Positions 31,566 through 39,715 of a stretch of 64,000 bases of DNA are shown here, in pieces (position 1 is the stretch's first letter; each line of letters starts with the position of its first letter). The stretch lies in contig NZ_CP116942.1 of the NCBI RefSeq assembly GCF_028532485.1, positions 62,001 through 126,000 of the forward strand, in the 5' to 3' direction. The notes under the pieces were generated by a model that saw only the letters and a list, made by a program, of their open reading frames with translations, had not been told where the DNA came from and made no database searches. The position numbers and the translations under genes were made by a program. Origin of the DNA: Iamia majanohamensis. GTDB taxonomy: Bacteria > Actinomycetota > Acidimicrobiia > Acidimicrobiales > Iamiaceae.

Positions 31566-32411
31566 GTGCTCACCACCGGTTCCAAGTGGTTCTTCGGCCT
31601 CGCCGCGGCCGCGTTCGCCGGGGCCCTCGTCTACGGCGGCGCCACCAACCCGAGCGACGTCGGCATGGACACCTTCACCGGCGTCCTCACCTTCGGCTAC
31701 AAGGGCGGCGTCGGCGACCACCTCGGCTACGCCGTGCTCATGAGCATCGCCGGGGCCAGCCTGTTCCTCGGCGCCACCACCGCCGCGTTCCGCGACGCCT
31801 CGGTCGAGGCCGAGGCCCAGCTGCTCGAGCGGGAGACCGTCCCCGAGGTCCTCGCCCCCGCCCACGGCAGCTACTGGCCGGTCATCGGCGCCTTCGGCGC
31901 CGGCTGCCTGGTCGTCGGGCTGGTCACCACCTCGCTGCTCGTCATCCTCGGCTTCCTCGTGCTCGGCGCGGTCGTGTTCGAGTGGGGCATCTCGGCCTGG
32001 GCCGAGAAGGCCACCGGCGACGACGCGGTCAACCGCTCCATCCGCCGCCGGGTGATGATGCCCGTCGAGGTGCCGGTGCTCGGCGCCCTCGGCATCGCGG
32101 TGTTCGTCCTGGCCGTGTCGCGGATGCTCCTGGCGCTGCCCAAGCTCGGCGTCTACCTCCTCTTCGGCCTGGTGCCCCTCGCCGTGCTGATCGTCGCCTT
32201 CGCCCTTTCCGCCCGACCCCGGATCAACCGGTCGCTCGTGGCCGGGCTCTGCATCGTCGGCGGCGTGGCGGTCCTCGCCGGGGGCGTGGTCAGCACCGCG
32301 GTCGGCCCGCGCGAGATCGAGGAGCACCACGAGGAGGAGGAGAGCGAAGGTGCACCCCTCCTCGCTCCCGACGCCCCCGTCACCGCCACGGCCCCGGGGA
32401 CCACCCGATGA
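31566..32411 (+). CDS. Polytopic membrane protein in the oxidase cluster
   Basis: A 281-residue protein with about seven hydrophobic helices. The N-terminal TTGSKWFFGLAAAAFAGALVYGGAT and the central SYWPVIGAFGAGCLVVGLV resemble actinobacterial cytochrome oxidase subunit IV-type segments, so it may be an accessory subunit. It ends in an acidic, histidine-containing tail (EEHHEEEESEG). GTG start at 31566 with a GAGGGA site 8 nt upstream; its stop lies 35 nt before ctaC. I cannot place it in a named family with certainty. Confidence 0.65.
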   Translation: MLTTGSKWFFGLAAAAFAGALVYGGATNPSDVGMDTFTGVLTFGYKGGVGDHLGYAVLMSIAGASLFLGATTAAFRDASVEAEAQLLERETVPEVLAPAHGSYWPVIGAFGAGCLVVGLVTTSLLVILGFLVLGAVVFEWGISAWAEKATGDDAVNRSIRRRVMMPVEVPVLGALGIAVFVLAVSRMLLALPKLGVYLLFGLVPLAVLIVAFALSARPRINRSLVAGLCIVGGVAVLAGGVVSTAVGPREIEEHHEEEESEGAPLLAPDAPVTATAPGTTR

Positions 32412-32446
32412 GCCCTTCCGTCCCCACCTCTCGCACAGGAGCCCGC

Positions 32447-33670
32447 ATGTCCCTCCTCCGTCGGGTCCGCACCGTGGCCCCCGCCGTGGGCGCTGCGCTG
32501 CTGATCACCGCCTGCGCCTCCGACGCTCCTCAGGACACCCTGAAGCCCGAGGGCACCTACGCCCGGACGATCGACAACCTGATCGACCCCGTCTTTGCCA
32601 TCGCTGGGGTGGTGTTCGTCGTCGTCCTCGGCGGCGCGGTGTTCATCGCCTTCCGGTTCCGGGCCCGCGACGACGAGCACTTCGACGACATGCCGGCCCA
32701 GGTCCACGGCAACAACACCCTGGAGATCGGGTGGACGATCCTGCCTGCCATCGTCCTCCTGGTGGTCGGCGTGTTCAGCGTCATCGCCATCTTCGACCTC
32801 AACGAGGAGCCGCCCGAGGACTCGGTGAAGGTCCAGGTGGTCGGCCAGCAGTGGTGGTGGGAGTACCGCTACGACCTCGATGACGACGGCGTCTACGACG
32901 AGATCGTCACCGCCAACGACCTCGTCATCCCGGCGGGCGAGAAGGTCGCCCTCGAGATCACCGCCCGCGATGTCATCCACTCCTTCTGGGCGCCCCGCCT
33001 CAACGGCAAGCGGGACGCGGTGCCCAACCGGCGCCACCCCTGGAACATCCAGGCCGACGAGCCCGGCGAGTACGTCGGCCAGTGCACCGAGTTCTGCGGC
33101 CTCTCCCACGCCGAGATGCGTCTCAAGGTCATCGCCCTGCCCCGCGACGAGTACGACACCTGGGTGGAGGAGCAGCAGGTCGACGCCGAGCCCTACGCCG
33201 AGGACGACACGTCCCAGGAGGCCGAGGGCTACCGGGTCTTCACCGGCCAGCTCTGCGCCAGCTGCCACCTCATCGAGGGCGTCAACGACGAGAACTTCGA
33301 CGACTCCGTGGTGCCCGAGTTCAACCGCGACATCAACGGAGGGCCCGGGACGATCCTCGACCCCGAGCTGCAGGCCAGCCGGCATGCGCCGAACCTCACG
33401 CACCTCATGAGCCGCACCACCTTCGCCGGGGCCAAGTTCGACCTGCGGCGCGACACCGAGGAGTGCGAGGCGCTGGGTGTCGACTGGGCGGACACCGAGG
33501 AAGGCGTCGACCGGTGCCTCGACCGCGGCGCCCTCGAGGCATGGCTGCGCAACCCGCCGGCCGAGAAGGCGATGGACGCCGACGGAGACCCCATCCGCGG
33601 CATGCCCAACCTGAACCTGTCCGAGGAACAGATCGACCAGCTGGTCGCCTACCTGACGACGCTCAAGTAG
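32447..33670 (+). CDS. ctaC: CtaC, cytochrome c oxidase subunit II with heme c domain
   Basis: A lipoprotein signal (LLITAC, Cys23) precedes two membrane helices and the cupredoxin domain with QWWWEYRY, DVIHSFWAP and the CuA site GQCTEFCGLSHAEM. A C-terminal class I cytochrome c domain has CASCH at 270-274 and the distal methionine probably in IRGMPNL. This is the caa3-type arrangement, in which subunit II receives electrons through its own heme c. ATG 32447 has AGGAG 7 nt upstream and leads straight into the lipobox; ATG 32408 overlapping the previous stop would add 13 residues. Confidence 0.95.
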   Translation: MSLLRRVRTVAPAVGAALLITACASDAPQDTLKPEGTYARTIDNLIDPVFAIAGVVFVVVLGGAVFIAFRFRARDDEHFDDMPAQVHGNNTLEIGWTILPAIVLLVVGVFSVIAIFDLNEEPPEDSVKVQVVGQQWWWEYRYDLDDDGVYDEIVTANDLVIPAGEKVALEITARDVIHSFWAPRLNGKRDAVPNRRHPWNIQADEPGEYVGQCTEFCGLSHAEMRLKVIALPRDEYDTWVEEQQVDAEPYAEDDTSQEAEGYRVFTGQLCASCHLIEGVNDENFDDSVVPEFNRDINGGPGTILDPELQASRHAPNLTHLMSRTTFAGAKFDLRRDTEECEALGVDWADTEEGVDRCLDRGALEAWLRNPPAEKAMDADGDPIRGMPNLNLSEEQIDQLVAYLTTLK

Positions 33671-33683
33671 GTCGGAGGCCCCC

Positions 33684-35684
33684 ATGACCACCACCACCGG
33701 ACCCCTCGCCCTCCCCTCCGGGGAGGAGCCCGGGCACAACCCGCTCGGCGTGTTCGCCCGGCCCCGCGCCGCCAAGGGCTGGCGCAGCTGGGTCAGCACC
33801 GTCGACCACAAGCGCATCGCCATCATGTACGGCGCCGCGTCAGTGGTCTTCTTCTTCATCGGCGGGGTCGAGGCCCTTCTCATCCGGGTCCAGCTGGGCA
33901 CGCCGAACGGCACCGTGCTGTCAGCCGACGCCTACAACCAGGTGTACACGATGCACGGGACGACCATGATCTTCCTGGTCGTCATGCCCCTCGGCGCCGC
34001 GTTCATGAACTACCTGATCCCGTTGCAGATCGGGGCCCGCGACGTCGCCTTCCCCCGTCTCAACGCGCTCAGCTTCTGGACCTTCCTCGGCGGCGGCATC
34101 CTGCTCAACTCGTCGTGGCTCCTGGGCGGTGGTGCCGACGGCGGCTGGTTCAACTACGCCCCCAACAACGGTGTGGTCTACTCGCCATCCCACGGCATCG
34201 ACTTCTGGACGATCGGTCTCCTCATCACGGGCATCGCCTCGCTGGTCGGCGCCATCAACCTGATCGTGACCTGCCTCAACCTGCGGGCGCCGGGCATGAC
34301 CCTGTTCCGCATGCCGGTCTTCACCTGGATGAGCCTGGTCACGCAGTTCCTGCTGCTGTTCGCCGTCCCCGTCATCACTGCGGCGCAGTTCCTGCTGCTG
34401 TTCGACCGGCTCTTCGGGGCCCGCTTCTTCGACGTGAGCGCCGGCGCCGACCCGCTGCTCTGGCAACACCTGTTCTGGATCTTCGGCCACCCGGAGGTCT
34501 ACATCATGATCCTCCCGGCCTTCGGCATCATCTCCGAGATCATCCCGGTGTTCAGCCGCAAGCCCCTGTTCGGCTACCCCTTCATGGTCTTCTCGGGCAT
34601 TGCCATCGGCTTCATGGGCTGGGGTGTGTGGGCCCACCACATGTTCACCTCGGGCATCGGGCCTCTGTCGGTGGCCGCCTTCTCGATCTCGACCATGTTC
34701 ATCGCCGTGCCCACCGGCGTGAAGATCTTCAACTGGCTGGCCACCATGTGGGGTGGGCGCCTGAAGTTCGAGTCGCCGCTCCTGTACTCCATCGGGCTCG
34801 TCACCATGTTCACCATCGGAGGCCTGTCCGGCGTCACCCACGCCGTGGCCGCGTCGGACACCCAGCAGACCGACACCTACTACATCGTCGCCCACTTCCA
34901 CTACGTGCTGTTCGGAGGGGCCATCTTCGGCTTCATCGGAGGGATGTACTTCTGGTGGCCGAAGGTGTTCGGCCATCGCCTGAACGACCGGGTCGGCAAG
35001 GTGAACTTCTGGATCCTGCTCATCGGCTTCAACCTCACCTTCGGACCCATGCACATCCTGGGCCTCCAGGGCATGCCCCGCCGGACCTACACCTACCGGG
35101 ACGGCTACGGGTTCAACTTCTGGAACTTCATGAGCACCGTCGGCGCCTTCATCATCGCCGTGTCGTTCCTCGTGTTCGCGTGGAACATCTACCGCTCGTG
35201 GCGGGCCCACAAGAAGGCCGGCAGCCTGGCGATGGCGGCCGACCCGTGGGACGCCCGCTCCCTCGAGTGGACCATCCAGAGCCCGACCCCGGCCCACAAC
35301 TTCGACGTGACGCCGACGGTCCACCGCCTCGACGACTTCTGGCACCGCAAGTACCGGGAGAACGCCCAGGGCAAGCTCGTCCGCATCGCCACCTCCGAGG
35401 AGCTGGTCCAGCCCGGCAACCCCGAGGGCGTCCACCTGCCGTCGCCGTCGTACTGGCCGCTGGTGATCTCGGTGGGCCTGCCCTTCGTGGGCTGGGGCCT
35501 CATCTTCAACCTGTGGCTCTGCGCCGTCGGCGGCCTGCTGATCCTGGCCGGCATCTACGGCTGGGTGCTCGAGCCGGCCACCGATCCGGGCGAGGACCAC
35601 GGGCCCGACGACCACGCTCCCGAGGAGCCCACCGACGAGGGCGGCACCGCCGCCGAGCCCGAGGAGGCTGCGCTCGTTGACTGA
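33684..35684 (+). CDS. ctaD: CtaD, cytochrome c oxidase subunit I
   Basis: A 666-residue subunit I with all ligands: YTMHGTTM (low-spin heme His), GHPEVYIMILP (CuB His and cross-linked Tyr), GVWAHHMF (two CuB His) and VAHFHYVLFGG (heme a3 and heme a His). After the usual 12 helices, a C-terminal part from about 590 adds PSPSYWPLVISVGLPFVGWG and a second hydrophobic segment, then an acidic tail; this resembles a fused subunit IV-like hairpin, as known in some actinobacterial CtaD proteins. It reduces oxygen to water and pumps protons. GGAGG lies 6 nt before the ATG. It overlaps the ctaE start. Confidence 0.96.
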   Translation: MTTTTGPLALPSGEEPGHNPLGVFARPRAAKGWRSWVSTVDHKRIAIMYGAASVVFFFIGGVEALLIRVQLGTPNGTVLSADAYNQVYTMHGTTMIFLVVMPLGAAFMNYLIPLQIGARDVAFPRLNALSFWTFLGGGILLNSSWLLGGGADGGWFNYAPNNGVVYSPSHGIDFWTIGLLITGIASLVGAINLIVTCLNLRAPGMTLFRMPVFTWMSLVTQFLLLFAVPVITAAQFLLLFDRLFGARFFDVSAGADPLLWQHLFWIFGHPEVYIMILPAFGIISEIIPVFSRKPLFGYPFMVFSGIAIGFMGWGVWAHHMFTSGIGPLSVAAFSISTMFIAVPTGVKIFNWLATMWGGRLKFESPLLYSIGLVTMFTIGGLSGVTHAVAASDTQQTDTYYIVAHFHYVLFGGAIFGFIGGMYFWWPKVFGHRLNDRVGKVNFWILLIGFNLTFGPMHILGLQGMPRRTYTYRDGYGFNFWNFMSTVGAFIIAVSFLVFAWNIYRSWRAHKKAGSLAMAADPWDARSLEWTIQSPTPAHNFDVTPTVHRLDDFWHRKYRENAQGKLVRIATSEELVQPGNPEGVHLPSPSYWPLVISVGLPFVGWGLIFNLWLCAVGGLLILAGIYGWVLEPATDPGEDHGPDDHAPEEPTDEGGTAAEPEEAALVD

Positions 35685-36372
35685 GACCTACACCACCGAG
35701 GGGGAGCTGGCCGATGCCCGCACCCTCGAGCAGGAGGCGGAACGCTTCCAGGCGGAGCGCGACGTCCACCTGGGCGCCTACCACGAGGGCGAGGACCACG
35801 ACCACACCCTCACCAACACCGGCATGTCGAACGAGAAGCTGGGCATGTGGGTGTTCCTCGGCTCGGAGTGCCTGCTCTTCGGCGGGCTCATCTCCACGTT
35901 CCTGCTCTACAAGACCAACAACCTGGCCGGCGGCCCCGTGCCCCGGGACCTCTACGACATCGAGCTCACCTCGATCTCGTCGTTCGTGCTGCTGATGTCG
36001 TCGCTCACCATGGTGCTCGGCGTCTCCGCCATCCAGCGGGGCGAGGAGGCGCGGATGCGCCTCTGGCTGATCACCACCGCCGTGCTCGGCTCGGTGTTCA
36101 TCTCCGGGCAGGTCTACGAGTTCCAGGTCTTCGTCGAGGAGGGCATGGGCTTCACCACCAACGCGGCCTCGTCGGCCTTCTTCGCCCTCACCGGCTTCCA
36201 CGGCGTCCACGTCACCCTCGGGATCGTGATGCTGCTGTCGGTCGTGGTCCTGTCGGTCGCCGGACGGGTCCCCCGGGCCCGGGCCGAGGCGGTCGAGATC
36301 GTCGGCCTGTACTGGCACTTCGTCGACGTGGTCTGGGTGCTGATCTTCACCATCGTCTACCTGATCCCCTGA
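35677..36372 (+). CDS. ctaE: CtaE, cytochrome c oxidase subunit III
   Basis: The 231-residue protein has a soluble N-terminal about 50 residues with several His and then the subunit III helices: KLGMWVFLGSECLLFGGLIS, SSFVLLMSSLTMVLGV, FFALTGFHGVHVTLGI and the closing LYWHFVDVVWVLIFTIVYLI. These conserved parts contrast with the altered copy at 30909. The start is TTG at 35677, inside the end of ctaD, with GAGGAGG about 9 nt upstream, so translation is coupled to subunit I. Confidence 0.93.
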   Translation: MTETYTTEGELADARTLEQEAERFQAERDVHLGAYHEGEDHDHTLTNTGMSNEKLGMWVFLGSECLLFGGLISTFLLYKTNNLAGGPVPRDLYDIELTSISSFVLLMSSLTMVLGVSAIQRGEEARMRLWLITTAVLGSVFISGQVYEFQVFVEEGMGFTTNAASSAFFALTGFHGVHVTLGIVMLLSVVVLSVAGRVPRARAEAVEIVGLYWHFVDVVWVLIFTIVYLIP

Positions 36373-36382
36373 GAGGTCCGAG

Positions 36383-36721
36383 ATGAGCGACGTCGCCACC
36401 GACCCGAGCGTGTCCGTCGCGGACGCCGAGGGCGAGGTCCACCACGAGCACGCCAGCGACCTGATCTACATCAAGCTGGCCGTGCTGCTGGCGGTGCTGA
36501 CCGCTGCGGAGGTCGCCTGGCCCTACCTCATCGAGGACGGCCCGTTCCTCATGTGGCCGCTCCTGGTCATGATGGTGGTCAAGTTCGTCCTCATCGCCGC
36601 GTACTTCATGCACCTGAAGTTCGACTCCAAGATCCTGACCCGCATCTTCTACTCGGGGCTCCTGCTCGCGGTGAGCGTCTACGTCGTGGCCCTGCTGACC
36701 ATGCACGTGTTCGACGTCTGA
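36383..36721 (+). CDS. ctaF: CtaF, cytochrome c oxidase subunit IV
   Basis: A 112-residue protein with three hydrophobic helices, IYIKLAVLLAVLTAAEV, a central LMWPLLVMMVVKFVLIAAYFMHLKFD and a final helix ending TMHVFDV. The KFVLIAAYFMHLKFD segment is the mark of the prokaryotic cytochrome C oxidase subunit IV family (COX4_pro). It stabilises the oxidase complex. It lies 10 bp after ctaE with a GAGGT-like site before the ATG, in the same operon. Confidence 0.88.
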   Translation: MSDVATDPSVSVADAEGEVHHEHASDLIYIKLAVLLAVLTAAEVAWPYLIEDGPFLMWPLLVMMVVKFVLIAAYFMHLKFDSKILTRIFYSGLLLAVSVYVVALLTMHVFDV

Positions 36722-36737
36722 GCCGACCACCGCGCCC

Positions 36738-37742
36738 GTGACCCCGTCCCCCCTGCTCGCCGCCGTGGAGGCCATCGACGTCTGGCGGTTCCAGATCCAC
36801 CCCGAGGTGTGGCTGCTGGTCGGGAGCCTGGTGGCCCTCTACGTCTACGCGGTGCGGGTGGTCGGCCCGAAGGTGGTCCCCGAGGGTCAGCCGGTGATCA
36901 CCGGTCGCCAGCGGGCCGCGGCCATCGCCGGCATCGTGCTGCTCTGGCTGGCCTCGGACTGGCCCATGCACGACATCGGCGAGGAGTACCTCTACGTCGT
37001 CCACATGGTCCAGCACACGATCCTGACCCTGGTCGTGCCGCCGTTGGCCCTGATCGCCACCCCTCGCTGGCTGGCCGACCTGGTGCTGGGCCAGGGCCGG
37101 GTCCGACGGGTCGTGCGCATCGCCTCGCTGCCGGTGGTCGCGGGCATCGCCTACAACGTCGCCATCATGGGCGGCCACTGGCCCGCCCTGGTCAACGCCT
37201 CGGTGGAGATCGGGCCCCTGCACTACGTCGTCCACGTGGTGCTGGTCGCCACCGCGGTGATGATGTGGATGCCGATCTGCGGGCCCGTCGCCGAGTGGCG
37301 GATCAGCCCCCCCGCGCAGATGGTGTATCTGTTCCTCATGTCGATCGTGCCCACCGTGCCCGGCGGCTGGCTCACCTTCGCCGACAACGCCGTCTACACC
37401 GCCTACGACACCCCTCAGCGGGCCTTCGGCATCAGCGTGGTCGACGACCAGCAGGCCGCCGGCGCGTTCATGAAGATCAGCGCCGGCAGCTGGCTGTGGG
37501 TGATCATCACCGGCATGTTCTTCGTGTGGGCCTTCCGCCACCAGCGCGAGGAGGCCGCGCGCGACCGGGCCCGCCTGGCGCGGGTGCCGGTCCCGGCCGG
37601 CACCGCCCCCGCGCCCGCGGAGGGCGAGGCGGACGGCGACGCGCCGACGAGCAGCGCGCTCACCTACGAGCACGTGGCCCAGGCCTTCGCCGAGACCGAC
37701 CCGCCCCCCGAGCCACCGTCGCCGCCGGCGCCCCCCGGCTGA
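36738..37742 (+). CDS. ctaG: CtaG-like (caa3_CtaG) oxidase assembly protein
   Basis: The 334-residue membrane protein has seven helices and the caa3_CtaG pattern: FQIHPEVWLLV, SDWPMHDIGEEYLYVVHMVQHTILTLVVPPL, HYVVHVVLVATAVMMWMPI and MVYLFLMSIVPTVPGGWLTF with IWGL-type partners. This family helps insert copper into caa3 oxidases. The C-terminal about 70 residues are disordered and proline-rich. The GTG at 36738 follows ctaF by 16 bp, consistent with a shared transcript. Confidence 0.87.
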   Translation: MTPSPLLAAVEAIDVWRFQIHPEVWLLVGSLVALYVYAVRVVGPKVVPEGQPVITGRQRAAAIAGIVLLWLASDWPMHDIGEEYLYVVHMVQHTILTLVVPPLALIATPRWLADLVLGQGRVRRVVRIASLPVVAGIAYNVAIMGGHWPALVNASVEIGPLHYVVHVVLVATAVMMWMPICGPVAEWRISPPAQMVYLFLMSIVPTVPGGWLTFADNAVYTAYDTPQRAFGISVVDDQQAAGAFMKISAGSWLWVIITGMFFVWAFRHQREEAARDRARLARVPVPAGTAPAPAEGEADGDAPTSSALTYEHVAQAFAETDPPPEPPSPPAPPG

Positions 37743-37749
37743 CGACGGC

Positions 37750-38511
37750 GTGACCGCCCCCGCCCCGGCGCCCCCGCGCGCTGCGCCCACCGCCCGACGG
37801 ATCTCGGCCCAGCTCCGCATGGAGCTCCGGCTCACCCTGCGTCGGGGCGAGTCGGTGCTGCTCACGTTCCTCATCCCGGTGCTGATCCTGGTGTTCTTCA
37901 GCCTGGTCGACGTCCTGCCCACCGGCACCGAGGACCCGGTCGACTTCCTCCTGCCCGGCGTCCTCGCCCTGGCCGTCATCTCCTCGGCCATGACCGGCCC
38001 GGCCATCGCCACCGGCTTCGAGCGCTCCACCGGGGTCCTCAAGCGCCTCGGGCTCACCCCCCTCTCCCGCCGGGACCTGCTGGTCGCCAAGCTCGGCGCC
38101 GTCTTCGTGGTGGAGCTGCTCCAGGTCGTCCTCCTGCTGGCGGTCGGCCTGGCCCTGGGCTGGGACCCGAGTGGCGGGCTGGTGGTGGCCGCCCTGGGGA
38201 TGGTGGTGGCCACCGTCGGCTTCGCCGGCGTCGGCATGGTGATGGCCGGGACCCTCCCCGCCCTCACCACCCTGGCCCTGGCCAACGCGGTCTACCTGGT
38301 GCTGCTCTTCCTGGGTGGCGTGGTGGTCCCCCTCGACGAGCTGCCCGGCGCCCTGCAGGTCGTGGCCCTCGCCCTGCCCTCCGGTGCGCTGTCGGAGATC
38401 ACCCACGGCGCCCTCGAGCACACCGGCGTGCCCGGTGTGGCCTGGCTCGTGCTGCTGGGCTGGGCCGTGGCCGCGCCCCTGGCGGCCGCCCGCCTGTTCC
38501 GCTGGGAGTGA
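37750..38511 (+). CDS. ABC-2 type transporter permease
   Basis: A 253-residue protein with six helices and the ABC-2 layout: a cytoplasmic start RRISAQLRMELRLTLRRGESVLLTFLIP, GTEDPVDFLLPGVLALAV, the cytoplasmic ERSTGVLKRLGLTPLSRRDLLVAK coupling region and a closing YLVLLFLGGVVVPLDELPGALQ. It is the membrane part of an exporter or resistance transporter. Its ATPase partner is almost certainly the convergent gene at 38551-39510, an unusual tail-to-tail arrangement. It follows ctaG by 7 bp and so may be transcribed with the oxidase genes. Confidence 0.85.
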   Translation: MTAPAPAPPRAAPTARRISAQLRMELRLTLRRGESVLLTFLIPVLILVFFSLVDVLPTGTEDPVDFLLPGVLALAVISSAMTGPAIATGFERSTGVLKRLGLTPLSRRDLLVAKLGAVFVVELLQVVLLLAVGLALGWDPSGGLVVAALGMVVATVGFAGVGMVMAGTLPALTTLALANAVYLVLLFLGGVVVPLDELPGALQVVALALPSGALSEITHGALEHTGVPGVAWLVLLGWAVAAPLAAARLFRWE

Positions 38512-38550
38512 CCCCGGCGCGCGGGGCTGCGGCCCTGCGGGGTGCGGAGC

Positions 38551-39510
38551 TCAGCGCTGCGGGGTGCGAGGGCGACGCGCCGCGTCGACCCGGACCACGG
38601 GGGTCTCGCCGGTGATGGTCGTGAGGCGGAGGAACACGTCCTCCAGCGACTGGCGCCCGGCCCGCAGGTCGGCGAGGGGCAGGTCGTGGGTGGCCAACCA
38701 GCCGGTGAGGGCGTTGATGTTCGAGGGCGTGGCCTCGGCCGCGACCACGTACTCGCCCGGTGCCACCTCGTCCACGGCCACGAGGAGGGTCTTGCCCAGC
38801 GCCGCGGTGTCGAGGCCGGGTGGGGCGCCGAAGCGGATCTCGTGGCTGCCCGCGGCCCGCATCAGCTCGGCGGGCGACCCGCTGGCCACCACCCGCCCCC
38901 GGTCGATGATGACCACGCAGTCGGCGACCTTCTCGGCCTCCTCGAGGTCGTGGGTGGTGATGAGCACGGCCAGCCCCGCGGTGCGGAGGTCGGCGATGAG
39001 CTGGCGCACGAGCAGGCGGCCGGAGGGGTCGATGCCGGCGGTGGGCTCGTCCAGGATCACCACGTCGGGCCGGCCCACGAGGGCGAGGGCGAGGGACAGG
39101 CGCTGCTGCTCGCCGCCCGAGAGGGTCCGCCACTCGGCCCGGGCCTTGTGGCTGAGCCCGACCCGCTCCAGCACCTCGCCGGGCGGGGCCGGGTCGGCGT
39201 GGAAGGCAGCGACCAGGTCGAGCACCTCGCGCGCCCGGGCCCCGGGGTAGACGCCGCCCTGCTGGGGCATGGCGCCCAGGTGGGGCATGAGCGCGGCGTG
39301 CTCGGCGGCGGGGTCGAGGCCCAGCACCCGCACCCGGCCCTCGGTCGGGGTCAGGAGGCCCTCGAGGGTCTCGACGGTGGTGGTCTTGCCCGCCCCGTTG
39401 GGGCCGAGCAGGGCCAGCACCTCGCCCCGCTCGAGCTGGAAGGAGACGCCGTCGACCGCAGCCTCGGGACCCCGGTGCACGACGATGTCGTCCACCTCCA
39501 CCGCTGCCAT
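38551..39510 (-). CDS. ABC transporter ATP-binding protein
   Basis: A 319-residue ATPase: Walker A GPNGAGKTTT, Q-loop near GAMPQQGGVYP, signature LSGGEQQRLSLAL, Walker B VVILDEPTAGID and switch His in TTHDLEEAEKVAD. The C-terminal about 90 residues form a DUF4162-like extension common in ABC-2 exporters. The neighbouring permease lacks an ATPase and this gene lacks a permease, so they form a set. Start: ATG at 39510 with TAGCGT six nt upstream. Confidence 0.9.
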   Translation of the reverse strand: MAAVEVDDIVVHRGPEAAVDGVSFQLERGEVLALLGPNGAGKTTTVETLEGLLTPTEGRVRVLGLDPAAEHAALMPHLGAMPQQGGVYPGARAREVLDLVAAFHADPAPPGEVLERVGLSHKARAEWRTLSGGEQQRLSLALALVGRPDVVILDEPTAGIDPSGRLLVRQLIADLRTAGLAVLITTHDLEEAEKVADCVVIIDRGRVVASGSPAELMRAAGSHEIRFGAPPGLDTAALGKTLLVAVDEVAPGEYVVAAEATPSNINALTGWLATHDLPLADLRAGRQSLEDVFLRLTTITGETPVVRVDAARRPRTPQR

Positions 39511-39516
39511 GGGGCG

Positions 39517-39522
39517 ACGCTA
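39517..39522 (-). promoter_or_regulatory. Leaderless -10 hexamer of the ABC ATPase gene
   Basis: TAGCGT on the minus strand, six nt, then the ATG at 39510. Confidence 0.5.
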
Positions 39523-39703
39523 CCGCCACGGCCCCTGGGCCCAGAACGTCGTCACACGCTGCCACCAACCCGGGGGCCGCCCACCCTCGGCGACCCCCTC
39601 GTCCTGGTCCGTGGTGGCGGCGTCCGGGCACCGGGATCCCGGACCGGTGCGCAGGGGTGGGGCGGTACCGGGAACGCCCGGGGGAGGGCCCGACGAGGCC
39701 CAC

Positions 39704-39709
39704 TAGCGT
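39704..39709 (+). promoter_or_regulatory. Leaderless -10 hexamer of serS
   Basis: TAGCGT, six nt, then the GTG at 39716; the same hexamer and spacing as on the divergent ABC gene. Confidence 0.5.
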
Positions 39710-39715
39710 GCGGCC

